Assembly: GCA_040357565.1 (NCBI GenBank)
Contig: JBDODJ010000022.1
Strand: one strand, 5' to 3'
DNA: 64,000 nucleotides
Source: Cercozoa sp. M6MM
Lineage: Eukaryota > Endomyxa: Ascetosporea
Shown here: positions 37,075 through 47,058 of the stretch, piece after piece
Position numbering within the stretch: the first letter of the stretch is position 1
Layout of the letters: each line of letters starts with the position of its first letter
Program-made: the position numbers and the translations under genes
Notes under the pieces: model-generated
Seen by the model: only the letters and a program-made list of their open reading frames with translations
What the model was told of the DNA's origin: nothing
Databases searched by the model: none

Positions 37075-37530
37075 CTTTCAGTTGCGAGTACACTCCTGGT
37101 ATAAACTCGTCGAGTAAGTTCTTTTGTCGATTGAAGGTTGAAACAATCACTAAACAAAAAGCGAAAAGTGAACAGCTTTGGAAGTTTAGAAGGCGAAGGA
37201 AGGTGAAGCTTCGCTTTGGCATCTTCGAAATTCTCTCAACTGAAAATTCCCGAAGCTTCGAAACGCACCTTAGCTTGCAGTTTGCTGCAGTACTTGTATT
37301 GGAGATGGACGTGAGAAGATTAAACACTTCGTTACACAAGTGTGCTTTGCAATCAAGATCGGAGATTAATTTTTTAATTTTATTCTTTTAAATCGATACA
37401 GCGCTCCCGGGTTGAACACCTTCTAAACTTCCAAACAGCCGATATGCTGAAGTGTGCTTATGCTCACAAGGAAGTACCTCGAGTAATTTAACCATTGCAA
37501 CTCAACTTCGAGTAGTTGACGCTGGGGCGT
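37075..37530. promoter_or_regulatory. HSP104 upstream region and carrier 3' flank
   Basis: About 456 bp between the HSP104 start and the stop of the next minus-strand gene. Besides the candidate heat-shock elements it holds AT-rich DNA (37365-37395) and a weak inverted pair GGAAGTTTAGAAGG / CCTTCTAAACTTCC (37180-37193 and 37420-37433). No coding frame is convincing. Confidence 0.5.
37203..37262 (-). promoter_or_regulatory. Candidate heat-shock elements upstream of HSP104
   Basis: Two perfect GAAGCTTC palindromes (37205-37212 and 37252-37259) fit the GAA-nn-TTC half-site pair. Between them lies TCTTCGAAATTCTC (37222-37235), with tightly spaced TTC/GAA/TTC units. They are 131-186 bp upstream of the HSP104 start, on a gene expected to be heat-induced. 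HSF binding is inference. Confidence 0.55.
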
Positions 37531-39006
37531 TTATTGTAGCATCAGCTTGAGACGCTCGTAGGTGATGAGCGTGATGCATGCGCCTGGAACGACACGAGCC
37601 GTTGAGGCCAGCCATCCCTGAAAGCTTAAAGTCACTAAGAAATAAAACACAAGGGACGAGAGTGACATACCCTGTACAGTCCGCGAATGCCGCCAACGTG
37701 CCAGACTCGCCTAAACATATGAACGAGCACATGAGAAAGCACGTTTCATACGGACGCAGAAAGAACCTACTTGGCAGTGCTCCAGAGGCCTTCGCCGGAG
37801 TGTTCTCCCGAAGCACTCGTACGTTGCATGTGTGTTCGCAGCACCTGATGCGGGTAGGTGAGTGCGGACGCGAGTATCTTGCTGACAGACGTGACTGCCA
37901 GTGTCTCCAGGTCCGTGAGCACCTCGCGTCCCGTGTGTTGCTGAACTCTGGGGAGAACGGGTATAAATACAATGAAGACGGTCGTAACCACAGAGTACTC
38001 GTAACGCAGACGCTCGTAGAACATGAACTTGAAGGCGCCGTGACTGACGCCGAGGAGTGACGGAGTCAGACCGCGATACAGTGACCTTACGCCTCCTCTG
38101 CACACAAATCAACTATGTTGACTCGAGATACTTGACAGAAAGTAAATGTACTTGTGAACAAGCTGCTTAGCAGTATCAAAAATGCCTGCACAACATCAAA
38201 ACAAGTCAGACAGTCAGAAAGCAAGCACACTTGGACGATCAACATACCCCTGAACCGGTTGTCCTTCTGCAACTGCAGATTGGTCTTGAGCACCCTGACT
38301 TACCGACAATTGACACAGGCACATGCAAAAGGGACCAAACCGGATTGGTACCAAATAGGATTGGTCATCACGACCGTCACCACGCCTGCCAGCAGTGAGG
38401 CCACGAAGTGGTGCGCGTCACTCAACCGCTCGGCCGTGTCGCCGCGCATCGCGCGCTTCAACGCTTCGAACACGAGGAAAAACGAGGCCCAGGCCGTGCT
38501 GCTTCCGAGCACACTCACACCCACACCTACAACAACACAGCACTCTGTACAGACCACACCCAAACCTGTATGCAAGACACACCTGCGTACATGGCCCTGC
38601 CAATGCCTTCCTATACACACGCGGGTTCTCTCACACAGAGAGCAACTTTGAGTCATCTTACTGCACGCACGGTCTTCCATACATCGCGCACCGAGTTGTA
38701 TGAATAATTCACGGGCCTTTGCGCTACAATACAAAGTGATTAGCATTCAGACTGCTGCATCAAGCTGGCATACTCACCCTTCGGTGGTTCGCACTTCGTT
38801 TTCACGCCTTTGTGCTCAGCAAAGTTCTGAAACCGCACCTTTAACAGGTCTAGCGGGTACACTGCCACCTAAACACGGCAATAAAATGTGACCAGCTCGT
38901 CAAGCAAACCAAAAAGCTCGAAACGCACCGTGGCCACGCAGCCAGCGGCAAACCCGCAAGCGGCATGTGCCGCTAAGGGCAACCTGCCGTCTTCATCACT
39001 AGACAT
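37531..39006 (-). CDS. Mitochondrial carrier, SLC25A32/33/36 type (folate/FAD, NAD or pyrimidine nucleotide)
   Basis: Six-helix inner-membrane carrier. Start MSSDEDGRLPLAAHAACGFA at 39006, then the first signature YPLDLLKVRFQN (near 38855). The second repeat gives EGIGRAMYA joined to GVSVLGSSTAWASFFLVFEA, SLLAGVVTVVMTNPIW joined to VLKTNLQLQKDNRFR, with NPIW in place of the P-x-D motif, the hallmark of the folate/NAD/pyrimidine carrier branch. The third repeat reads GVRSLYRGLTPSLLGVSHGA, FKFMFYERLRYEY, SVSKILASALTYPHQVLRTH and VGGIRGLYR, ending GACITLITYERLKLMLQ (TAA 37533-37531). About 330 residues. Folate/FAD, NAD+ or pyrimidine nucleotides are all possible. Confidence 0.88.
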
Positions 39007-39238
39007 GTGACCCGCTCGCGGACACAACGTGCTCTAATCCTAACGAATGAGCAGTGCACGGCTGATGGTACTATTCTGGCTCAGTTTTGGCGGGCGAGCC
39101 GAAGTTTGTTTATTCACGCAGCAGCACAGCGGAAGTGTCTGTAGCGGTGTAAGTGGCGATCGCTTTCAGTTAGAGAGCGCTAGACAGGCGCGCTTGAACG
39201 AAGGTTTGTAGTTTTTTTTTCGACTCGAGCGAATCAAA

Positions 39239-41135
39239 ATGCAGACGCTGACGTTCGACGATGACGCGTCCCAGGGCGCACGACCGCAGCGCCGCAAGCA
39301 GAAGAAGGGACAAAAAAAGCCAAAACAGCAGAAGACAGTGACTCAGAAACGCGTGGAGGCGTCGGTGCAGAAGTACCGTCGATTCGAGCACAAGGTGCGT
39401 TTCTCCATCGCCGATTGATCGCGTTTGGTTGACCTAATGTCTTGATTGGCCCAGGGCAAGAAGGAACTGCTTAAGGGCGCGTCAGAGAAACGTTTGCGAA
39501 GCAAGTTGATGCGGCAGCACAAAGACGATCACGAGGCTGCCGATGTGTGTTTGAGCTTAGTTGATTCGTGATGCCTTGTGTGTGTGTGTTTTAAGCTCGT
39601 GTTTGTTCGCGTGAAGGCGTTGGCGCACGCCGAGTTGCTGCTGCCGGAGGAGTCGGGCTACCTCGAGGCAGACGCAGGCGAGCGTACCCATCGATTCTCG
39701 CAGGAGGTATTCCATCCCTGCACACCTTACTTTTTCTTTTTTTGGCACCTTGATATAACATTGATACATCATATGTGATTGCAGCAACTGGCGCAACATG
39801 TCGACGCTGCCACCAAGCAAAAAATGTTCGACCTGCAACTAACGCAGGTATGAGCCTACTTTGTGTCTGTTTAAAGGGTTTTTATGAATTCGACATGTGC
39901 AGTTCGGTCCGTACAAGTTGCGTTTCTCACGGAGTGGACGACACGTGCTACTAGGTGGAGGTACAGTTGCTCTTTTCCACCCCTCTCAGATTTACTTTTG
40001 CCTGTACAGTTAAGGGTCACGCTGCGTCGCTCGACTGGCGCAAGTTCCACGTGGTACTTTTGGTCTTACCTTCCTTCCCACCCACCCACCCACCCACCTA
40101 CACACACACATACACACACACACACATGCAATGTCTATATGCATGAGGGCAGGTGCAAGAGACGATGCTGCATGGCGACATTGTGGTATGCCCCCCCCCC
40201 CGTATGTATCGCTTTGTACAGAGGGTGTGTATGTGTGTGCGTGAGGTAGAGAGACGTGACGTTCCTGCACAATGAGACGATGTGGGCAGCGGCACAGCGA
40301 CAGTTCACGTATGCACTCATAATATACTGTAGGTGTCTTATGTATGTATATGGTATGTTTGTATACGTAGTTACGTGTACGACAAGGACGGCACAGAGCT
40401 GCACTGCTTGCAGAAGATGGGCAAGGTGCTTTTTCTCTACCCCCTTTACCCCCCCCCCCTACCCCCCTGCTTGCAGATGTGGACACTGGACTTCCTGCCG
40501 TACCACTTCCTCCTGACGGGCATCGGACAGAACGGTGTGCTTAAGTACGTCGACACCTCCACTGGCGTACCTCGTTTCTTTACCCCTCCCTCTTACCACG
40601 TACCACCCCACCCACTCCCCTATCGCAGGAAATGGTGTCCGAGTTGAAGACAAAGATGGGACCCTGCGGCGTCATGCGGCAGAACCCGTGGAACGCTGTA
40701 ACGCTGTGTGCGCACCAGAACGGCGTGGTCTCCATGTACACTCCCTACCCCTACTCCCTTTGACCCGAATGCCCTAACCCCCTGTGTTTGGTACATAATA
40801 GGTGGGCACCCAAGGTACCGACACCACTGGTGCGCATGCTGTGTCACAAGGGTCCCGTGACGCACCTTGCTGTCGATCGCGGCGGTCGGTACCTCGTCAC
40901 GTGCGGCGCCGACCTGCAGATGAAGATCTGGGATGTGCGCACCTACAAGTACACTTGCCCTTCGCCTCCTACTTTACCCCTACCCCGTCCTCTTATCCTT
41001 ATCCCCCCGTAGGTGCATGCAGCAGTACCGCATGCCAACACGTGTCACGGCTCTCGACATCTCGGACCGCGGTGTCGTTGCTGTCTCCTCCAAGGCCAAG
41101 GTAGTCTGGCCTCCCATCTCAAGGATCTCTTTCCC

Positions 41136-41185
<50 letters not shown>

Positions 41186-41195
41186 NNNNNNNNNN

Positions 41196-41243
<48 letters not shown>

Positions 41244-42271
41244 GTGTAACAGGTCGAGATGTGGAAGGACGCTTTCCGAACCAAGCAGAAAGCGCCGTAC
41301 ATGACGCACAACATGCCTGGTCGGCAGACTAATGATGTCCGGTATGTCTCTCCTTGTCTACTACTGATACCTTGTCAAGAAATGACCTATACGATGCAGT
41401 TTCTGTCCCTACGAGGACCTGCTGTTCGTGGGACACGATCAAGGCGTTTCTTCCGTCGTTGTGCCTGGCTCGGGCGAGCCGAACTTTGACTCGCTGAGCG
41501 CCAACCCGTATCAGAACTTCAAGCAGCGACAAGAGCAAGAAGTGCGACAACTGCTCGACAAATTGCAGGTTTCCTCGTTTTCTTCGCTGTTTCTGTTTTG
41601 TTTTTTGTGTTTGCTTTTTCGCGTCTTTTCGAGTCTTTTTGCAAGTTGAAGTTAAAATTGAAACAATCGGATCTATGCGCAGCCTCACATGATTACATTG
41701 GACCCGAATGTCATCGGCACATACGATGCTTCCAAACGGGTACTTTATCCTTAGTCTGTTCATTCATGCATTTTCGCATTTTCCGGTGTCCAGGCGGACG
41801 TCGAGCGACACAAGAAAGAACTTGAATTCGAACGCCTTGTGGTGCACTTTGTGCTTAGAGTTGTGCTTTTTGTGTATTTTGTCTGTGTGCTTTCAGGAGA
41901 GAAGTCAGAACGTCAAAAAGAAGGTTTGAAGTCTGCAACTAGCGTCCTTGTTTTTTCTATGCGTTTTTCGTGGGGTGCATTTGATAGATGCGCGGTCGCA
42001 ACACAACTTCGAAACGAACGCGCCGCAAGTACGCATTGTTGTCATCCACCGGTGTCACATGTAGTTATGTCTTCTGTGCTTTCCAGGCGTGCGGGAATCA
42101 TCGATCACGAACGTCGCGAACGCGAGGTATTTGACCAATGAAAACACCTCTCTTTTCTGTCATGGTACATATCTGGTTTGATGGTTGTAGGAGAGGACCG
42201 AAAAGTGGCATCGCGAGGCGCTCAAGAAACAACTCGCCAAACGCAACGAGAAACGCAAGGTACAAGCATAA
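39239..42271 (+). CDS. UTP7: U3 snoRNP protein UTP7 (WDR46/BING4)
   Basis: A scaffold WD40 protein of the small-subunit processome in 18S rRNA maturation. Basic start [12 protein letters not shown] with [13 protein letters not shown], then [26 protein letters not shown]. The family-specific [20 protein letters not shown] precedes the propeller: [136 protein letters not shown]. The BING4 C-terminal domain follows: [30 protein letters not shown] [17 protein letters not shown] and [14 protein letters not shown]. The end is helical and basic ([20 protein letters not shown]), TAA at 42269-42271. Late exons after 41800 are short and less certain. A (TG)n intron contains a 10-N gap. Confidence 0.93.
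41139..41242 (+). repeat. (TG)n microsatellite with 10-N gap in a UTP7 intron
   Basis: A TG array begins within a few bases of the exon and contains N at 41186-41195. It occupies nearly the whole intron between exons ending SSKAK and starting VEMWKDAF. Confidence 0.95.
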
Positions 42272-42806
42272 TGCACGCTTGGCTGCTTTTTTGGAAAGTA
42301 CGTGGTGATTCTCGATAGCACTCAGCAAAGGACGCGCTGGATCGCTTCCATCGGCGCTGATGATCTTATCGCACGTGCTGTCGGTCAGCTCAGTTGTGGA
42401 GTTGCGAGTATCTGTATCCATCTACTTTCTATTTACTCGACAACTGATGTCGAAGCACTAATTTACGGTACGCATACCACACTTTTACCGCAGCCTTTAG
42501 TAATTCAGGCTTTGGCAGTGCCCGAGAACCAGATTCAGGCTTTGGCAGTGCCCGAGAACCAGGGTTGCGTAATTCTGCGGGGGCCTAACGAATATGAAGC
42601 GAAGTATTGAGTCAGTAGACGCAGTCAATCCAGCTGCCAGCGCAGTCACCTCCGATCGATCAGCGCTCCGATACTACAAACCAAAATAACAGTGGCTAAA
42701 TTGTACCTTACAGTGCATTTAATCCTTTTGACAGCTTAAGGGTAGTGTGTATAACACCAGACTTAGTTGCTTGAACCAGCCAAGGTCACCACGGGTCACT
42801 GAGACA
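42272..42806. other. Intergenic stretch between UTP7 and stomatin-like gene
   Basis: About 535 bp. It contains the 30-bp tandem duplication and an AT-rich part near 42680-42740. No gene is supported, although a plus-strand frame stays open for about 100 codons (42302-42610). Confidence 0.4.
42503..42562 (+). repeat. Perfect 30-bp tandem duplication
   Basis: The unit ATTCAGGCTTTGGCAGTGCC (first 20 nt; 30 nt in all, ending GAGAACCAG) occurs twice back to back with no mismatch, 231 bp after the UTP7 stop. It looks like a recent duplication. Confidence 0.95.
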
Positions 42807-43996
42807 ATGTTGGTTTCATCTCGAATTCTGCGAAACGCGTGCTTTTGTAAATCACCCGTATCTCCACAGTTTCTTTCCTTTCCCATGCACATCACGTACA
42901 ACTGTAGGCCGTCTAGCGAGCTCTGCGGCGACGAGTGGCATCCCCGACGAATGGCCCCGCAGCAAGGGTAATTTACAGATCGCCACCGTTACCTTGATGT
43001 CAGTGCAATCTATAATTCACTGTCTTCTGTAGTGAACACGCTGATCAACGTGTGCCCGGAGGGAACTCAAATCATTGTTGAACGTTTTGGTCGCTACCTG
43101 CGCACAGAGTCACCGGGTCTCTTTGCTGCGATTCCGGTAGCTCCGATTTTGCTTTCCATAGTGCTGTGGCATGCATGCCGTGGTGTCTGGGTCTGCGCAG
43201 GTCATCGACAAATTGGCGTACATGATCGACATGCGTGAAAAGACTTGCGAGATCGACCCTCAAGATGTATTGATACACCTTTCCTGACAAAGCTTTATAA
43301 TCTTGCTTGTCTACATTGTAAGTGAGGGCATGATTGTAGGCAATCACCAAGGACAATGTCTCAGTACAGATCAGGTAACTGCCTCAGTGTTAACGCGTAG
43401 TGTTATGTACACTAATACTAGTTGTGCTTGTTTAGCGGTGTGCTGTACTTCCGTTTCGTCGATTCCAAACTGGCAGCCTACGGTGGTACGTCTGAACTTT
43501 ACTATGTATCTGTCTTAGCACTCTCCTTTGTATAGCTGCCAATCCGATCTTTGCGGTCGTTCAGTTCGCGCAAAGTGCCATGCGATCGGCACTCGGTGAG
43601 GTATGTCTGCTGCATAATGTCTTGTTTGTTATTTTTCAACCTAACCGGGTTGTTTATCACTTCATTTTCAGATGGAACTTGATGAATGCTTTCACAACCG
43701 CAATGGTCTTAACCGGGTCGTGCGGTACTTGTCTAGATCTCCATGTCTCTCGCTTCTTTCATACTCCTGCAACCTGCATAGAGAACCCTTTTTGTCTGCG
43801 CAGAAATTCGATCATTGAGTCTGCGAAGGCATGGGGTGTCGACGTCCTTCGGGTTCGTGTTTCTGCTTGAACCGACGATCTGGCACATGATAAGAAACGC
43901 TATGTCTACAGTACGAGGTAACCGACATTCGACCGGATGAGCTCGTGTCGCGCGCGCTGGATAAACAGGTATGCCTTGACACTGTTCAGTAGTCTG

Positions 43997-44091
<95 letters not shown>

Positions 44092-44826
44092 AGGCTGTGG
44101 CGGAGCGTGCACGTCGTGAGAAGATTCTCGATGCCGAGGGTGACCGAAAGGCCTCGATTCTGCGATCGTGGGTTGACCTATCAGTCCCTGTACTGACTGA
44201 TATTTGATCGTAACCTGGTGTGCCACAGAGAAGGCGAACTGGCAGCGGCTCGTAATGCGGCCGAAGCTACGCATGTACTCTATGTTTTGTGCACACGAAT
44301 TTTGCTGCGAGTGAGTTCCTTGCTGTGTTTGTGCAGGTCCAGATCGTTCGCAAGGCACAGGCTGAAGCTGAACAGACGCGTATCAGTGCCGAGGCACAGG
44401 TATACACCGGCCTGTATCTTTGCCTTAAGTGTCTCTCTACGTATGCTTGGATGGGCAGGCCAAGGCACTCAATGCGGTAGCCAAGAACATTGTTGAAAGT
44501 GGCGGTGACAAGGTAGAGAACATCTTTGTGTGTTTTGGACTGTTAAACAATACGTCTCACTCGACTCTGCTCAGGCCGCGGCGTACGCCTTGTCGCAAGA
44601 GTACATGCGCACAATGTCTCTGGTCGGCAGTCGAAGCAATACCATGTTCTTCTGCGAGGGCACCATGGCGGATTCCGCCTCCAAGCAAATGTACCATCTC
44701 CCTTCCTCCCTTCTAGTAACGCCATACCGAGTATTTGGTTGCTGCATGGACAGTGCGCAAGTTGCTCAGCTTGTCACTGGTGGCACAAAAGCCTTCGACA
44801 ATGCCAAAAACCCCAAAGCACTCTAG
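42807..44826 (+). CDS. Mitochondrial stomatin-like protein (SPFH/prohibitin domain, STOML2-like)
   Basis: Scaffold protein of the inner mitochondrial membrane. Joining ACTTT T|GTAAAT to the next exon gives MLVSSRILRNACF plus CRLASSAATSGIPDEWPRSK, a good targeting peptide. The SPFH domain then reads VNTLINVCPEGTQIIVERFG, RYLRTESPGLFAAIP, VIDKLAYMIDMREKTCEIDP, AITKDNVSVQ, GVLYFRFVDSKLAAYG, NPIFAVVQFAQSAMRSALGE, then AWGVDVLRYEVTDIRPDELV and the helical part AVAERARREKILDAEGDRKA, VRKAQAEAEQTRISAEAQ, KALNAVAKNIVESGGDK, AAYALSQEYMRTMSLVGSRS and SNTMFF. Stop TAG 44824-44826. This order, including a helical C-terminus with AxxYALSQEY, matches STOML2 better than prohibitins or plasma-membrane stomatins. 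One intron is a (TG)n array. Confidence 0.88.
44001..44087 (+). repeat. (TG)n microsatellite in the stomatin-like gene
   Basis: About 43 TG units occupy most of the intron between exons ending ALDKQ and starting AVAERARR. Confidence 0.97.
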
Positions 44827-45077
44827 CAGTGCCTGCATCTACTATCTTAGCACATTAACGTCAGTCTGAACTCTAAAAATACACAACTGAGTAACGAAAT
44901 TGCTCCTGTGAAACTAAAAACTCGCACCCTTAACTCTGTTGTTTTTCCTTTCACCTGCAGTACTGTTGAACCATTGAGTGAGACTTGTGCACTGCACATC
45001 GCGAAGTTTACCAGAGGTACAGTGCGCGCGCGTATTATAAGCCCAAGTTCAGCACTTGATGTCGTTGTTTTTGGCAG

Positions 45078-45926
45078 ATGGTCACCAAGAGTCGCACACG
45101 GAGTCGATCCCGCCGTCGCAACAAGAGCCGTTCACGCTCGCGCTCGCGTCGCCGTTCGGTAGCGTGTGTGCCGCATCGTGTGCTGTCTGGCCACAGACTG
45201 TGGTTCTTGTAGGTGACGCAGAAGCTCGATGCGACTGCCGGCGCTCCGGCTGTTGCCGGTGCTGTGCCCACGGCGTGAGTTGCCTTCTGGGACATATTTT
45301 TCTAGCTCTAACTAGTTGAATGTGCATGTTTTCGACAGCGAAGAGCTGTCGGCGGCGGTGGCAGAAGTGGCCCAGGAAAACGCCAATCCCAACACTGAAG
45401 ATGTCGCCGATGAAGAGACTGAGAAGACCGAGGTCAGTGAGGAGACTGAGGATACTGAGGAGATTGAGGAGACTGAGGAGACTGAGGTCACTGAGGAGAC
45501 TGAGAAGACCGAGGTCACTGAGGTCACTGAGGAGACTGAGGAGATTGAGGAGACTGAAGCCGTCACTGAGAGCAGTGAGGAGTCGGCCGAGACCGCTGAT
45601 GTGCCCGAAGAGAGCGCCGAAGAGCAGTCGCCTGTCGAAGAGAACAAGCCGACTGACGAAGAGACGCCTGCCGAGACTGAGGTCGAAAGCATTGCCGAGG
45701 AACCCGAACAACAGGAGCAGCAGCAGACTGTTGAAACGTAGGTTGCAAACTACGACTCCCGATGATGTCTGTGTTGTTACAACCGTGGTCCGTGTCTGTG
45801 TCTGTGTCTGTGTGTATGTGTCTGTGTGTATGTGTATGTGTCTGTGTGTATGCGTCTGTATGTATGTGTATGTGTGTGTCTGTGTGTCTGTGTCTGTGTC
45901 TGTGTCTGTGTCTGTGTCTGTGTTTC

Positions 45927-45984
<58 letters not shown>

Positions 45985-46807
45985 TGTGTGTGTGTGTGTG
46001 TCTTATGAATTGTGTGCAGTGAGGAGTCGCCGGTCGAGTCAGTCGAGGAAGCTGTCGCTGTCGCTGAGGAGCAAGAGACGCCTGCTGTTGAGGAAGCTGT
46101 CGCTGAGGAGGAAGAGGCTGTCAAGAAGGAAGAGACTGTCGAGGAGGAAGAGACTGTCGAGGAGGAAGAGACGCCTGTCATTGAGGAGGAAGAGACGCCT
46201 ACTGTCGCTGAGCAGGACGAGACCGAAGAAGCTCCAGTTGAGACCGAAGACGCTCCAGTCGAGACTGAGGCCACTGCCGAGATCGCCGAAGCTCCTGTTA
46301 AGACTGAAGAGACCCCTGTCGAAACGGAAGAGACCCCTGTCGACACGGAAGAGACCCCTATCGACACGGAAGAGACCCCTATCGACACGGAAGAGACCCC
46401 TGTCGACACGGAAGAGACCCCTGTCGACACGGAAGAGACCCCTGTCGACACGGAAGAGACCCCAGTCGACACTGAAGCCGTTGCCGAGGGCGAGGAAACC
46501 ACCGAAGCTGCCGAGCCGGTCGAGGAGAAGGCCGTTGAACAGCCTGAGGAAAGTCAGGAGACCCAGGAGACCCAAGAGACTGCCGCTGAGGAGGAGGAAG
46601 CCCCCCAGCAGGAAGAAGGCGAAACCGAGGTGGAAGACGCCAAGCAGGAGATCAAGCAGGTGCAGCAGCAGCAGGAACCTGCCTCTCGGTATAACTCTCG
46701 CTTGCTTTCACTCAAACGTGGTTAGCTGAGGCATCACATGTGTTTTCGTGTGCAGTGCCGAGCCGCAGGAGGAAAAGGATTCCACGTGCGCTTGCCTCAT
46801 CATGTAG
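45078..46807 (+). CDS. Acidic EET-repeat protein with RS-rich N-terminus and CaaX C-terminus
   Basis: Start MVTKSRTRSRSRRRNKSRSR (45078) is an RS-type basic segment. After two short exons (VTQKLDATAGAPAVAGAVP; EELSAAVAEVAQENAN) come about 400 residues made almost only of Glu, Thr, Val, Ala, Pro, Asp. They include a TEETEVTEET region (near 45418-45560) and, in the second large exon, tandem EETPVDT heptads (near 46303-46473). The last short exon joins as PASR|AEPQEEKDSTCACLIM. The final CLIM is a CaaX box predicted to be farnesylated, with a second Cys two residues upstream. So a highly charged, disordered protein is probably lipid-anchored. No known family. The intron 45741-46017 is TG/TCTG-rich. 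It recalls acidic membrane-skeleton or flagellar repeat proteins, but that is speculation. Confidence 0.75.
46303..46473 (+). repeat. Coding 21-bp tandem repeat (EETPVDT heptads)
   Basis: About eight in-frame copies of GAAGAGACCCCTGTCGACACG with V/I and D/E variants. Near-identical DNA between copies implies recent expansion or homogenisation. Confidence 0.9.
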
Positions 46808-47058
46808 ACTCGGTTCTGCTAGCGTAGTATGTAATTTAGATAAACTCGACTGAACAATGTTCGTTCATTGACCTAGTGTAGCGTAGCCTGGCCCAAGTAG
46901 TATCGTATGCTACATGCGATGCTGCAAACTTGCAATTGCAGTGAATTCGAAGGAAGGAACGCGAACAGGCTGACTCGGGACAGTTTGTGACGGGGCCAAT
47001 GAATGGAGAGCGCCGTGCGGCTTCTCTCTCTCTCTCTTTCTCTTTCTCTCGTCTTAGT

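Noticed and set aside
45777-46502. 241-codon minus-strand frame of Ser/Val/Thr repeats
   Set aside because: Exact antisense of the EETPVDT repeats plus the TG-rich intron; no start context or splice logic.
45320-46729. 469-codon plus-strand Arg/Leu/Ser-rich frame
   Set aside because: Out-of-frame shadow of the acidic repeat gene running through its intron; the acidic frame joins properly at both splice sites and ends in a sensible final exon.
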